39,496 nt of DNA from NCBI GenBank assembly GCA_022839625.1, contig JALHJL010000008.1, forward strand, positions 124,310 to 163,805, written 5' to 3'. The first letter of the stretch is position 1. Every line of letters begins with the position of its first letter. A program made the position numbers and the translations under genes. The notes below the pieces were generated by a model. That model did not search any database. It was given only the letters and a program-made list of their open reading frames with translations, and was not told the origin of the DNA. The DNA comes from Phycisphaerales bacterium. Lineage in GTDB: Bacteria; Planctomycetota; Phycisphaerae; UBA1845; Fen-1342. Shown here in pieces: positions 27,164-36,830 of this stretch.

Positions 27164-27426
27164 CACTCCTCCTCACTGACACTCGGTGACAGTCGCGCCG
27201 GAAGCGCTACCGCTCACACGCCCATTCTAGCCGCCAGTCCTGGCGAATGCAAACGCGCACGCTCCTCGCGAAGCGAGAAACAACGCAACTTCTGGCCAAG
27301 AATGGGTTAATATACTCAATGATGGCATGCCGCGGACCGCGCCTGGAAACTCCGATAACGGCCTGCGACGCCGTGCGCGCAGGCGTGACCGTTAGCCGGC
27401 TTGCGCAGGCTGGTCTGGGAAACGCA

Positions 27427-27891
27427 GTGAGATGGCCGGATCGCCGCGATTTGAACCGTCCGGTTGCCGGGTCGACCGAGCGAGAGGCGTCGTTCGCCGG
27501 CGTTTCGGTCTCGTTCCGTCAACGCCGGTCCATAGCCGCCGCGGCCCTACTCGTTGGGGCAGCGGTTTTCCTGGCTGGTTGCGAGACGTCGCCGGCGGCC
27601 AAACGGCGGCTCCAAATGCGCGAAGAGCGTTTCGCGCGAACCGTGGACACTTGGGCCAGGAGCGAGGCGGGCCGCCCTGCGAAGGTCGAGCGCGACATCG
27701 CGTTTGTCGAGCAGAACCTGGAGCGGCAGGCCGTTCGCCTGGAGCGGGCGATTCATTGGGTTGAGACGTGGCCGGCCCGCGATGTGAAGCGCTTTCGCGA
27801 CCGCGGGCCGCTGTACCTCGACAAAGCCGGCAAGATCATGTGGGGTAAGCCGGAGGGCCTTGAGCCCACGGCCATCACGATGTTCTTCTGA
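27427..27891 (+). CDS. Small predicted lipoprotein
   Basis: 154 aa from a GTG at 27427; other starts at 27247 and 27319 in the same frame give longer products. The hydrophobic segment RRSIAAAALLVGAAVFLAGC has a good lipobox (LAGC), then a short charged mature part: ERFARTVDTWARSEAGRPAKVERDIAFVEQNLERQAVRLERAIHW-type helices (positions about 65-110). No family recognised. Ends 175 bp before the tRNA gene. Confidence 0.6.
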   Translation: MRWPDRRDLNRPVAGSTEREASFAGVSVSFRQRRSIAAAALLVGAAVFLAGCETSPAAKRRLQMREERFARTVDTWARSEAGRPAKVERDIAFVEQNLERQAVRLERAIHWVETWPARDVKRFRDRGPLYLDKAGKIMWGKPEGLEPTAITMFF

Positions 27892-28065
27892 GAACGCCTC
27901 GCGGCGCGAGTGGGGTGAACGCACCTGCCCACGTCGGGACTCTGAGGACGACGGACCGCGGGGGCCCGCGTTGGCCTGCCGGTTCGGGGGCGTGAGCCCC
28001 GCGCCGCGCGCGAGTGGCGGCCTCTGGCCGATTCCCCGGCATGCGGATAGAATCCCCGGTTGTAT

Positions 28066-28140
28066 GGTGGCGTAGCTCAGCTGGTTTAGAGCGGCGGATT
28101 CATAACCCGCAGGTCGACGGTTCAAGTCCGTCCGCCACCA
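28066..28140 (+). tRNA. tRNA-Met (CAT)
   Basis: Cloverleaf: acceptor GGTGGCG/CGCCACC, D-arm GCTC..GAGC, anticodon arm GCGGA-TTCATAA-CCCGC (one A.C pair next to the loop), T-arm GACGG-TTCAAGT-CCGTC, discriminator A. CCA is not encoded (A is followed by TTC). The G1-C72 pair rules out initiator tRNA; the arm matches elongator Met. Ile(CAU) cannot be fully excluded. Confidence 0.92.
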
Positions 28141-28227
28141 TTCTCGCGGATGAGTTCTGCGCACCTGAGACTTCGCGGGCGGGGGCGGTGCGCGTGGCGC
28201 TGCCGGTACGACGCGCATAGGTGTCCA

Positions 28228-28311
28228 TTGAACAAGGGTACAGGCACCGCGAGAGACCCACGTAGCGCTGCCGCGAAAGCCCGCCGGCGCGGAGCCAGTC
28301 CCCTTTTTCAA
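28228..28311. repeat. REP-like inverted repeat element (84 bp)
   Basis: Left arm 28228-28251 (starts TTGAACAAGGG) and right arm 28288-28311 (ends CCCCTTTTTCAA) match as inverted repeats at 20 of 24 positions. Such TTGAAAAAGGG-type ends are familiar from repetitive REP-like elements. The rest of the 28141-28636 gap shows no gene. Confidence 0.5.
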
Positions 28312-28636
28312 CGGACCGATAGGGGCCGTGCTCCCCGGCTCAGGCGGGCGCTGTCGAAGCGCTTTCAGGCAGGGAGCCGATTCGAGCGACGTTCAGACGG
28401 CCGGCGTGACGCAGGTGCAGCGGCGGCCGCCGCCAGGCTGCCGGGTGAAGAGCCGAGAAAAGCGTGCCCGGCGAGCGGAGGCGGGCCGGTGGGCCGGGCG
28501 AGGGGGCCTGCAAAGCAACCACCGTGCCAGCCTGACCGATGTAGATTGAAGTCCCGGAAAGCCATTTGTCTTTACCGGTCGTGGCGGTAGCATACAGAGT
28601 TCGAAGAGTACCGGGGGCAGTGTTTACGGTGTAGCT

Positions 28637-30106
<1,470 letters not shown>

Positions 30107-30118
30107 CGGCAGGGGGGT

Positions 30119-30150
30119 AGGCGGCCGTGCTGCGCCGGCCGTCTTTTGTT
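30119..30150 (+). terminator. Rho-independent terminator of rpsA
   Basis: Stem AGGCGGCCG/CGGCCGTCT (with one G.U), 8-nt loop, followed by TTTGTT. Confidence 0.8.
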
Positions 30151-30244
30151 ATCACCTTTTCACGTCATCACGTTTTCACGGCGTGTGCGCCGCCGGCACC
30201 CCATTTTCCTCCAGAATGACGATCGGTACGATCAGGTGTCCTTA

Positions 30245-30328
30245 TGCGAGAATCCGCTCTCGCACCTGGTTGGGCGGGAATCCGCTCTCGCACCTGCTTG
30301 GGCGGAAATCCCTTCCCGCGTGCACTGT
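30245..30328. repeat. Three 28-bp tandem repeats
   Basis: Units 30245-30272, 30273-30300 and 30301-30328; the first two differ at few positions (GAATCCGCTCTCGCACCTG core), the third is degenerate. They share TGCGAGAATCC with the 24-bp array at 38871-39142 read on the minus strand. The rest of 30151-30401 holds no gene. Confidence 0.65.
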
Positions 30329-30401
30329 GTCCTTCCGGCAAGCGTGCGGATGGGTGCGGATTGATCGACCGTCCTGGGGCCACTGGGGAAGCACGGGCGG
30401 G

Positions 30402-30989
30402 TCAGGGCGAGCGCGACGCCTCGCAGTGTCGCCGCAGCGCCCGAAGCTCCTGGTCGCAAAGGAACCCCACGCGGTCGCGCTTGATCAGCTCGGTGCACCA
30501 CGCGCGCACCTCGGCGGTCGGCAGGTTGCATTGGCGGAGGGCCCTCAGGACCGGGCTGAGACACGCCTGGATGTCATCGGTCATCAAGCCCTCATCGCTG
30601 GCTTCCACCTGGTAGCTCCCGGCCGCCATCAACTCCAGCGACAATTCCATCGCGGGCCGCAGCTGCCCCAGCTCGATCAGGCGCTGCAGGTTCTGCTGCA
30701 CTTCACGGTAGGCTTCCGCGTCGTAGTCGAAGTTGCGATTGATGTCCCGCTCGTCGAAGGCGGTGGCATCGGCAATCGCCTGGCGTGTCATCACCACGAG
30801 TTCTTTGGGGGGCGTCTGCAGTTCGAAGTGGGTCGTGAGCCGCCGGAGAACGGCACGATCAGCTCCGGCGCATTCCACCAGAAGGTCAATCACCTCATCT
30901 TTCGTGCGCCGGGCCAGCGCCTGGCGCAGCCGTTGCGTGGGGTCTGCTGGCTGGCGAGGGGGCGCCTTCTTCGAGCTGCGTTTCGCCAT
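30402..30989 (-). CDS. Hypothetical cytoplasmic protein
   Basis: 195 aa from an ATG with AGGGG just upstream. Lys/Arg-rich start, then mostly alpha-helical sequence: RLRQALARRTKDEVIDLLVECAGAD.., NRNFDYDAEAYREVQQNLQRLIELGQLRPAMELSLELMAAG, ACLSPVLRALRQCNLP. The pattern of helical hairpins suggests a scaffold or SWIM-zinc-finger-associated helper, but I cannot name the family. The IS66 tnpB remnant ends just upstream and its read-through frame overlaps this start. Confidence 0.7.
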   Translation of the reverse strand: MAKRSSKKAPPRQPADPTQRLRQALARRTKDEVIDLLVECAGADRAVLRRLTTHFELQTPPKELVVMTRQAIADATAFDERDINRNFDYDAEAYREVQQNLQRLIELGQLRPAMELSLELMAAGSYQVEASDEGLMTDDIQACLSPVLRALRQCNLPTAEVRAWCTELIKRDRVGFLCDQELRALRRHCEASRSP

Positions 30990-31077
30990 CTGCCCCTGCC
31001 CGGGCCATTGCCGTGTCCACGTTGCGCGTCCCCGATTCATCGCGGTAGTTCCACGGCAGCCACCGCGCGGGGTTCGC

Positions 31078-31158
31078 GGACAGTCCATCAATGCCTTTGC
31101 GAAAATCTGCCGCTTCGACGGCCACCAGGATGCGCATCTGCGGCGTGATCTGAATCAC
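31078..31158 (-). pseudogene. IS66 TnpB remnant (first ~27 codons)
   Basis: MIQITPQMRILVAVEAADFRKGIDGLS is the invariant N-terminus of IS66 orf2 (TnpB), positions 31158-31078. After that the frame enters unrelated sequence belonging to the promoter side of 30402-30989. Its ATG overlaps the TGA of the upstream gene (ATGA), as in intact IS66 operons. Confidence 0.85.
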
Positions 31159-31625
31159 GCGTCAACGCTCCAGAAGCTTCGGCCCAGTGCCACCAGATCC
31201 GCGACGGCCACGCTTGGGAGCTGTACACGGAGCTTCGCCCCGCCGGCACGCTCGAACTCCAGGACGCAGACGGGCGCGCCGCTGGAGCGCGCCGGCACCA
31301 ACTCGACCACGCCGGACGCCAGCTCTACAAACCGAGATGCCACCTTTACAGGTCTGGCCACGGAGGGCGCCTGCGGCCCGCGCTGCTGGGCCGGCCCGCC
31401 GCTCGCCTCGCCGGCCGCCGCGACCCGCTGCTTGAGCGAATCGTAGTCCAGCCCCAGGGCCCGCGCGGTTTGGTTCAGGCCGTACGTGCGGACCGCCGCG
31501 ACCGCCAGGCCCCACAACTCTTCGGGAATGCGAGCCCGCCCGCGGCTCGCCCGGCGCCAGCGCTCCCGCCGCCCCCGAATCCGCTTCAAGGCCACAGGAA
31601 CCTCACGCGCAACTTCGGTTCGCAT
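31155..31625 (-). CDS. IS66-associated orf1-like protein
   Basis: 156 aa, basic N-terminus and a helix-turn-helix-like part (IPEELWGLAVAAVRTYGLNQTARALGLDYDSLKQRV, about 34-69), then a C-terminal segment (ASRFVELASGVVELVPA.., GAKLRVQLPSV). Position directly before tnpB with a 4-bp overlap matches orf1 of planctomycete IS66 operons. Inferred DNA-binding accessory of transposition. Downstream partners are lost, so probably non-functional. Confidence 0.75.
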   Translation of the reverse strand: MRTEVAREVPVALKRIRGRRERWRRASRGRARIPEELWGLAVAAVRTYGLNQTARALGLDYDSLKQRVAAAGEASGGPAQQRGPQAPSVARPVKVASRFVELASGVVELVPARSSGAPVCVLEFERAGGAKLRVQLPSVAVADLVALGRSFWSVDA

Positions 31626-31966
31626 CCGCCGTCCTCCGCCCCACCGCCACAGCGGACGCTACCCCACCGCTCGTCACGATTCATGCACGCTCACCGGAAG
31701 GACACCAACGACCTTGGCTTCGCGACCGGTGCGTCGTCTGGCAGGTGCGGACCAGCGCGGCCCGCTACTTGTTACTTACGCGGGGCGTTGACCAGTTGGT
31801 GGGGCGACCAGAAACGCTCAAAAAGGCCGGCGACGCCTCCTTGGCGAGCGAGCGCGGGGCCGCAGATCGAAAAACGTGAGACTTTGAGGCTCGGGCCGCT
31901 GGCCGCGGCGCTTGTCGGGCGCGTCAGCGACATTCAGACGTGATAACACTGGTTCCGATCGGGATG
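31626..31966. other. Intergenic gap beside IS66 remnant
   Basis: 341 bp holding the 65-bp dispersed repeat copy (31717-31781); otherwise nothing recognisable. Confidence 0.5.
31717..31781 (+). repeat. Dispersed 65-bp repeat, copy 1
   Basis: Aligns without gaps to 34946-35010 with about 10 mismatches; shared core GCTTCGCGACCGGTGCG and CCAGCGCGGCCC. Confidence 0.7.
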
Positions 31967-33211
31967 TTACGCCTCCGGAAGATCCTGAGCTATGCGTATC
32001 ATCGTCGGAATGGGTGGATACGGTACCCGCAGTCTATATACGTCGAATTCCTGCTCCGGCCAGCCGAGGTGCTCGAGCGCATATCGTATCATCTCAGGAT
32101 AGCGAGGAACCTCAGGTGTGCGAACCGCGTCACCACCCGATCCGAGTCGCTCCACGCACTCATGCAGCGGCAAGCGGTCGAAATCCGCCGGTTGGTTGTG
32201 GATCTCCCGATCAAACAGGTCACTGAACGCTTCTGCTCTCAGCGCCACGCGCCCGATGGCATCACGATGGATGAGCACGTCGAAGATGAGCGCTTGGCAG
32301 GGGGTGCGCGGTAACGCAACCAGCCTGAGCTGACGTTGTTCGCCCTGGCGATACCTCGGTTCGGCCCCGCGGATGATCTCGCCGAGGAAGCACGTCAGCG
32401 ATCCGGTGTTACCCACCGAACCCTCGACAAGCTGATAGGCCATGTCGTTTCGCGATCCATCCGCCCGCCGCATGGGCGGCAGCGGCCGCGAGCAGAAATC
32501 GTACATCAGCGGCAGATCGAGCGGCTGCGTCGGGTCTTCGGGCCCCGGACTCAAGGGGGCGCGTTCGAGCGGCGCGCGTAGGCGTCCGCTCACGTCCACG
32601 GTGTAGGGGCGAGATATCCGCCAGGGAACGTCCGGGCGGATCCACCGGAGATCGACAAAGCCGCGCAGTGTCGCCAGGTCGAGGAAGTTCTCGTCGTCGG
32701 AAGCGCGAATCACGTACGTGTGCAGATGCGTGCGCGCCTGAACTCCCCAGATGTACGAAAGCGGGCGAAACGCGGCCTTGCGCTGGGCCAGATCCACCCG
32801 CGCCGGGTCTTCCGTTACGTGACCGGCCAGCATCGCTTCAAAGCTGCTCCGGTCCCCGGCGTGCGTCTTCATGACCCGACGGAAATCATCGAATGCCGCT
32901 TTCGCCCGGCTGGTTGCTTCCCGGCTGACGTTGCAGCGGGCGGCGGCGCGCAGGAAGTTGCGCAACCCGGTCGGGCCGGGCACATACTGCGACGCGAGGA
33001 ATGGGTCGCGGGCCGAGACGACCTTCGAGATCCTCCACGCCAACGGGGCGTCGAGGTTCAGAACGTCGGCCAGTTGCGACGGCCGCACGATGGCCTCTCC
33101 GGGTAGCTGATCGACGATGGCACCCAACGCGCTGCGCAACGGCTCGATGGCGCGCTCCGCCTCCTCGGTAAAGGAATCGCGCGTCGATGCTGCGGCGCCG
33201 GGCGTTCTCAT
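31967..33211 (-). CDS. Hypothetical protein with winged-helix-like N-terminus
   Basis: 414 aa from the ATG at 33211 (a TTG at 33247 is possible). The N-terminal part (about 20-110: IEPLRSALGAIVDQLPGEAI-type helices, RPSQLADVLNLDAPLAWRISKVV, GPTGLRNFLRAA) looks like a winged-helix or repressor-type fold. The large C-terminal part (about 130-414: YIWGVQARTHLHTYVIRASD, DLRWIRPDVPWRISRP, QALIFDVLIHRDAIG) is unassigned. No signal peptide. An AT-rich stretch (33245-33335), unlike the GC-rich surroundings, lies upstream. I do not recognise a function. Confidence 0.7.
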   Translation of the reverse strand: MRTPGAAASTRDSFTEEAERAIEPLRSALGAIVDQLPGEAIVRPSQLADVLNLDAPLAWRISKVVSARDPFLASQYVPGPTGLRNFLRAAARCNVSREATSRAKAAFDDFRRVMKTHAGDRSSFEAMLAGHVTEDPARVDLAQRKAAFRPLSYIWGVQARTHLHTYVIRASDDENFLDLATLRGFVDLRWIRPDVPWRISRPYTVDVSGRLRAPLERAPLSPGPEDPTQPLDLPLMYDFCSRPLPPMRRADGSRNDMAYQLVEGSVGNTGSLTCFLGEIIRGAEPRYRQGEQRQLRLVALPRTPCQALIFDVLIHRDAIGRVALRAEAFSDLFDREIHNQPADFDRLPLHECVERLGSGGDAVRTPEVPRYPEMIRYALEHLGWPEQEFDVYRLRVPYPPIPTMIRIAQDLPEA

Positions 33212-33330
33212 CAAAGACAGTTTAGCATCGCGAAGCCCACTTGGCAATGCGCATGTGGACCATTCTGGAATAACGTAACGTTTTACTTATAAGCTGGTTA
33301 CGGATTATTAATAATGTTCTAAAAAATGCA

Positions 33331-33359
33331 TTGCAGCCGCGCCGCTTGCAGGATAATAT
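33331..33359 (+). promoter_or_regulatory. Candidate promoter of LamG/PEP-CTERM gene
   Basis: TTGCAG (33331-33336), then GATAAT (33352-33357, 15-nt spacer) or TAATAT (17-nt spacer), in an AT-rich island 125 nt upstream of the ATG at 33483. Confidence 0.35.
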
Positions 33360-33482
33360 GCGAGGAAGGCAGACCGCGAGGTGCTTTACCTGCGGGCGTC
33401 CACGGCATTGTTGATCCAGAGCGTTCCTGGCGGCCGCGGACGTTCGGAGGAGTGTGTTCCCCAACCTGGAGGAGAAAACGTC

Positions 33483-34334
33483 ATGTCTCTAGTGCGCGAA
33501 CGTCTTGTTTCAGCACTGGCCGTCACCCTGTTCATCGTTTGTTCGACAGCGTCGGCCGACTATGTGACCACCGTGCTTGCCGATGATCCGGAAGGCTATT
33601 GGCAGCTCGGCGAGACCAGCGGCACCACGGCCGTGGACCTTGGTAGCGGCGCGCACAACGGCAACTACGATTACTTCGGGTGGGGACCGCCAACGCTGGG
33701 TGTAGCGGGCATTCTCGGCGCGAGCGGCAACACAGCGGTGCAGTTCGACGGCGTCAGCAACGAGGTGTACATCGCATCCACCTTCTCGCCTGCCTCGACC
33801 TATTCGATCGAAGCCTGGGTCAAGGCGGATGAAGGCGCGACCACGAATCGTACCATCATGCTCAAGACTTGGGCCAATGAGACGCCGCTGACGGGCGGTT
33901 CCCACGAACTGTGGATCACCCCCGAAGGCCACTTCCAGCACTATACGTGGACTGGCTACCAGAGCTACGTCACCGGGACGACCACGGTCGAGGCGGACCA
34001 GTGGTATCACGTCGTAGGCGTCTTCGCCTCGGGAACGGGAACTGGCCTGATGGGGCTCTACGTCAATGGCGTGGAGGAATATATGTGGACCGGGACCGTC
34101 CCGGACGCATGGAATGCTGGCGGGGCGTGGCGGATTGGCTCGGAGTTCGCAGTTGGCCATCCGTCTCACCCGGGTTTCTTCGGGGGAACTATCGACGAGG
34201 TGGCCGTCTACGACCACGTGCTCAGTGCGAGCGAGGTGCTCGCGCATTACAACGCGGGGATCGTTCCCGAGCCGAGCTCGCTCGCGGTGTTGACCGCCGG
34301 CCTGGTGGCCTGCACCTGGCGGAGGCGGAGATAA
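33483..34334 (+). CDS. LamG-like PEP-CTERM exported protein
   Basis: 283 aa; GGAGGAGA 8-9 nt upstream. Signal peptide (about 1-27), then a concanavalin-A/LamG domain (about 28-255): YWQLGETSGTTAVDLGSGAHNGNY, VQFDGVSNEVYI, YSIEAWVKADEG, WYHVVGVFASGTGTGLMGLYVNGV and GTIDEVAVYDHVLSASEVLAHYNAG. PEP-CTERM tail: VPEPSSLAV, helix, WRRRR. LamG-type proteins commonly bind glycans. Exported and processed by exosortase (inferred). Confidence 0.9.
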   Translation: MSLVRERLVSALAVTLFIVCSTASADYVTTVLADDPEGYWQLGETSGTTAVDLGSGAHNGNYDYFGWGPPTLGVAGILGASGNTAVQFDGVSNEVYIASTFSPASTYSIEAWVKADEGATTNRTIMLKTWANETPLTGGSHELWITPEGHFQHYTWTGYQSYVTGTTTVEADQWYHVVGVFASGTGTGLMGLYVNGVEEYMWTGTVPDAWNAGGAWRIGSEFAVGHPSHPGFFGGTIDEVAVYDHVLSASEVLAHYNAGIVPEPSSLAVLTAGLVACTWRRRR

Positions 34335-34528
34335 CACGATCACGAGAACGGAGGGTGCCGCCGACGTAGGCCGCAAGCTGGGCGGCGACCCGCGTCGTCC
34401 CGCGCGATGATGACCAGTCTAGGCAAGACCTACCGGGGGGCCTTTGTCCGGCCGTGGCCACCATCATACTCGCGGTTTCTTGGGTGGGATTGGCGCGAAC
34501 GCGCCGCAGCCGACGACGCCGACGTGTT

Positions 34529-34784
34529 AACCGCCGGGTCCGTTAACGGGGCGGTCGGCTGTTAACGAGAGAAACGGAGAGCGCGGGCGCCGGAAGGAGC
34601 CGGCGAACGGCCCGGCGGCGCGGGAGCGGCCCGAAAACCCGCTCTCTGGCCGCGCGGCCCGTTCGGGCCGCAGCCGTAAACTCTTGCGAATTCTCGCGTT
34701 AGAACGAGCAACCCCGAGCGTTCTCTGGCCCGGGGTTTTCTGTGAACTGGACGGTCGCCAGATTCGCGACCGATCGTTGATCTC
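34529..34784 (+). repeat. ~256-nt hairpin-rich repeat, copy 1
   Basis: Aligns along its whole length with 37631-37888 at roughly 80% identity. Contains an outer GAGAGCG/CGCTCTC helix, a GCGGCCC-gttc-GGGCCGC hairpin and a terminator-like AACCCCG..CGGGGTTTTC helix. Located 194 nt after a PEP-CTERM gene stop. The rest of 34335-35194 has the 65-bp repeat (34946-35010) and no supported gene. Confidence 0.75.
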
Positions 34785-34945
34785 GCGGCGCGTGGCCATC
34801 GGCATCTCCCATGCGGACGATGCCCACAACTTTCAGCGCTTCGCATCGTGCTGCGCTCGAAAGCCCGGGCTGCGCCATCCGCGGCTGCGCCCGTTCGGCG
34901 GGACGACGGTCCACTGGACCTTCGTCTGGCTCCGCCTCACCCTTC

Positions 34946-35010
34946 GCTTCGCGACCGGTGCGGTGTCTGGCGGGTTCGGGCCAGCGCGGCCCTCTACTGG
35001 TTACATACGC
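34946..35010 (+). repeat. Dispersed 65-bp repeat, copy 2
   Basis: Same orientation and length as 31717-31781, ends ACATACGC versus ACTTACGC. Confidence 0.7.
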
Positions 35011-35194
35011 AGAAAGCCAGCCGAACGGCTTGTGCTCTGTGGTCCGCAGGGCGTGCGATCTGCAACCCACTCCTGACGTGGGTCCGGCGGGTCAAATGGG
35101 GCGGTCGCCGACCCGATCAACCTGAACCAGTCCGGACTACGCACGAAATCCGCGTGGCGCGGCGTTGAAGCTGGCCAAGTGGTGCACCGAGCCA

Positions 35195-35725
35195 TCAAAG
35201 CCGGCGACTCTTGCGTCCAGAGCGGGTTTGCGACGCGGGCGGTCGCGTGCCAGGCACCGGCAACCCTCCCCTTTCGCCAGCGGGCCGCGAGCGCCCCGCG
35301 GCCGCGGGGAAGCGGCACTCACTGCTATCGCCCGGTTCAGCCAGCAACTCTCCAACCGTGGTTTCGGCAAAGGCCTTCTCCGTCAGCGCAATCGCCTCGT
35401 CAACCCGGCGGTGTAGCGGGCAAAGGCGCACGCCGTGCTCGCTCAGTCCCAAGGGACAGCATCGAAACCTCCGGATGGGGTCCACGGCGTTGATGATATC
35501 AAGTGCCGTCAACTCCGTTACCGAAACGGACACTTTGTATCCGCCGTACATTCCGCGAACCGACTGGATGATCTCGGCCCGCACGAGCGCCTGGAGCACC
35601 TTTGATAGGTAGCTAGCCGGAACCCCCGTGGCCTCAGCCACCCGCTGGGTGGTCCAAGGCCGGCCCGGCTCTCGGCTTAGGAGCACAACGGCTCTCAAGG
35701 CGTACTCAGCAGCGATAGAAACCAA
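35195..35725 (-). CDS. Rrf2-family transcriptional regulator
   Basis: 176 aa from a TTG with AGGGAG 6-7 nt upstream; a GTG at 35758 would add 11 residues. Rrf2 winged helix: AAEYALRAVVLLS, WTTQRVAEATGVPASYLSKVLQALVRAEIIQSVRG and YGGYKVSVSVTELTALDIINAVDP. The cysteines C..PLGLSEHGVRLC fit the [Fe-S] ligand region of IscR/NsrR/RirA-type sensors. The C-terminal ~40 residues are an unrelated Pro/Arg-rich tail. Divergent from PEP-CTERM gene 35871-36551, with an operator-like palindrome over that promoter. Likely senses redox, NO or Fe-S status. Confidence 0.87.
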   Translation of the reverse strand: MVSIAAEYALRAVVLLSREPGRPWTTQRVAEATGVPASYLSKVLQALVRAEIIQSVRGMYGGYKVSVSVTELTALDIINAVDPIRRFRCCPLGLSEHGVRLCPLHRRVDEAIALTEKAFAETTVGELLAEPGDSSECRFPAAAGRSRPAGERGGLPVPGTRPPASQTRSGRKSRRL

Positions 35726-35777
35726 AGTCCGCTCCCTGGCAGCGTGACCACGCGTCACGGAGAACCCAGTTTATACA

Positions 35778-35811
35778 TTGACACCCAGATTGTCATCCAG
35801 TATAATCTGGA
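35778..35811 (+). promoter_or_regulatory. Perfect sigma-70-type promoter with overlapping palindromes
   Basis: TTGACA (35778-35783), 17-nt spacer, TATAAT (35801-35806), exact consensus. TCCAG-TATAAT-CTGGA (35796-35811) is an inverted repeat centred on the -10, and CCAGATT/AATCTGG (35785-35791/35804-35810) is a longer inverted repeat. Candidate operator for the divergent Rrf2 regulator. Confidence 0.85.
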
Positions 35812-35870
35812 CAGATGGTGCTAGTTATCCACATTATGAGCGCCGAAACCCAAATCGGAGAGGAGAACGC

Positions 35871-36551
35871 ATGACTGTGGAAGCACGCCGCGGCGGAATC
35901 GTCGTACCCATGCTGTTGGTAGTCGGAATCCTAATTGCCGTCCCGACAGTAACGCACGCCCAGAGCTTCAATGTCGATTTCGGCGTTGGACCGAGCCCGT
36001 CCGCGGCTTACGGTGCCGCCGCCGGACAGGCGGGCGTCTGGAACGTCGCTGTCGGGGGGGTTGTCCCGCTGCTCGACCTCGTCGGCGGCTCCACGAGCGT
36101 TTCCCTGCTGTATCCGGACGCGGGCTGGGAGAGCGTTTTCGATTACGGCGGAACGACCGGAGACGACGAGTTCCTGCTGGATGACTTCTTCACCTGGCCG
36201 CCCACTGGTCCGCTGCCCTTCGTTGTGCGGGGGTTGGCGCCGGGCGCGTACGAGTTCTTCAGCTACTCCTTCGCGCCGAACGGGGCGAACTCTTGGGTCG
36301 ATGTCCCCGGCAGCCCGGAAGGCTTCCAGCTTCTCGGAGGAGCGTGGCCGGGCTCACACCAGCTAGGCCTGACCTACGCGCTGCACACCCTCACGCTCGT
36401 TGAGCCCGCCGACGTGACGATCAACGTCGGCGTCTGGAACGGCGCGTGGGGCGGCTTCAACGGCCTACAGATCGTGCGGGTGCCTGAGCCATCAGCGCTG
36501 GTCCTGCTCGTGGGTGGCGCGCTGGGCCTGGTCTCTCGCCGCAGGGCGTAG
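35871..36551 (+). CDS. PEP-CTERM exported protein
   Basis: 226 aa; GGAG 6-8 nt upstream of the ATG. Signal peptide (about 10-31, ending THAQS), beta-rich body (FNVDFGVGPSPSAAYGAAAG, VVPLLDLVGGSTSVSLLY, FVVRGLAPGAYEFFSYSF, INVGVWNGAWGGFNGLQI), resembling lectin/carbohydrate-binding sandwich folds. PEP-CTERM tail: VPEPSALVLLVGG.., SRRRA. Expression is driven by the consensus promoter at 35778-35806 and probably repressed by the divergent Rrf2 protein. Confidence 0.88.
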   Translation: MTVEARRGGIVVPMLLVVGILIAVPTVTHAQSFNVDFGVGPSPSAAYGAAAGQAGVWNVAVGGVVPLLDLVGGSTSVSLLYPDAGWESVFDYGGTTGDDEFLLDDFFTWPPTGPLPFVVRGLAPGAYEFFSYSFAPNGANSWVDVPGSPEGFQLLGGAWPGSHQLGLTYALHTLTLVEPADVTINVGVWNGAWGGFNGLQIVRVPEPSALVLLVGGALGLVSRRRA

Positions 36552-36652
36552 TACGCCACGCAGGGCGTTCAGATGCCTGGTCCCGCGCGTTCAGGGAGAG
36601 AGGAGGTGCAGACGAGCACAGGTTTGAGAATCGTGCTGTAGCTATTTCGGCC

Positions 36653-36826
36653 ATGGTCGCGGGCTCGGACGTCCTTCCGGACGGCGACGCAGGCATGTAC
36701 TTCGGCGACATCGCGTTGCGTAGCGCGCGGTCTACGTTTGCGTACGAACTGTCAACCGCGTACCTCCAGCAGAACGTAATGGAAGTAAGGAAAGCGAAAC
36801 ATCGTGCATACAAGAGTGAGGAGTGA
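36653..36826 (+). CDS. Possible short ORF (57 aa)
   Basis: Starts MVAGSDVLPDGDAGMYFGD, continues with Arg/Lys-rich helical sequence, stops 4 nt before the next ATG. No ribosome site and no family; the frame is open further upstream. Could be a remnant of a larger gene. Weak. Confidence 0.25.
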   Translation: MVAGSDVLPDGDAGMYFGDIALRSARSTFAYELSTAYLQQNVMEVRKAKHRAYKSEE

Positions 36827-36830
36827 GGCG

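Noticed and set aside
34335..35194. Gene in the large gap after the LamG protein
   Set aside because: Frames here coincide with the repeat elements and show no ribosome site or family motif.
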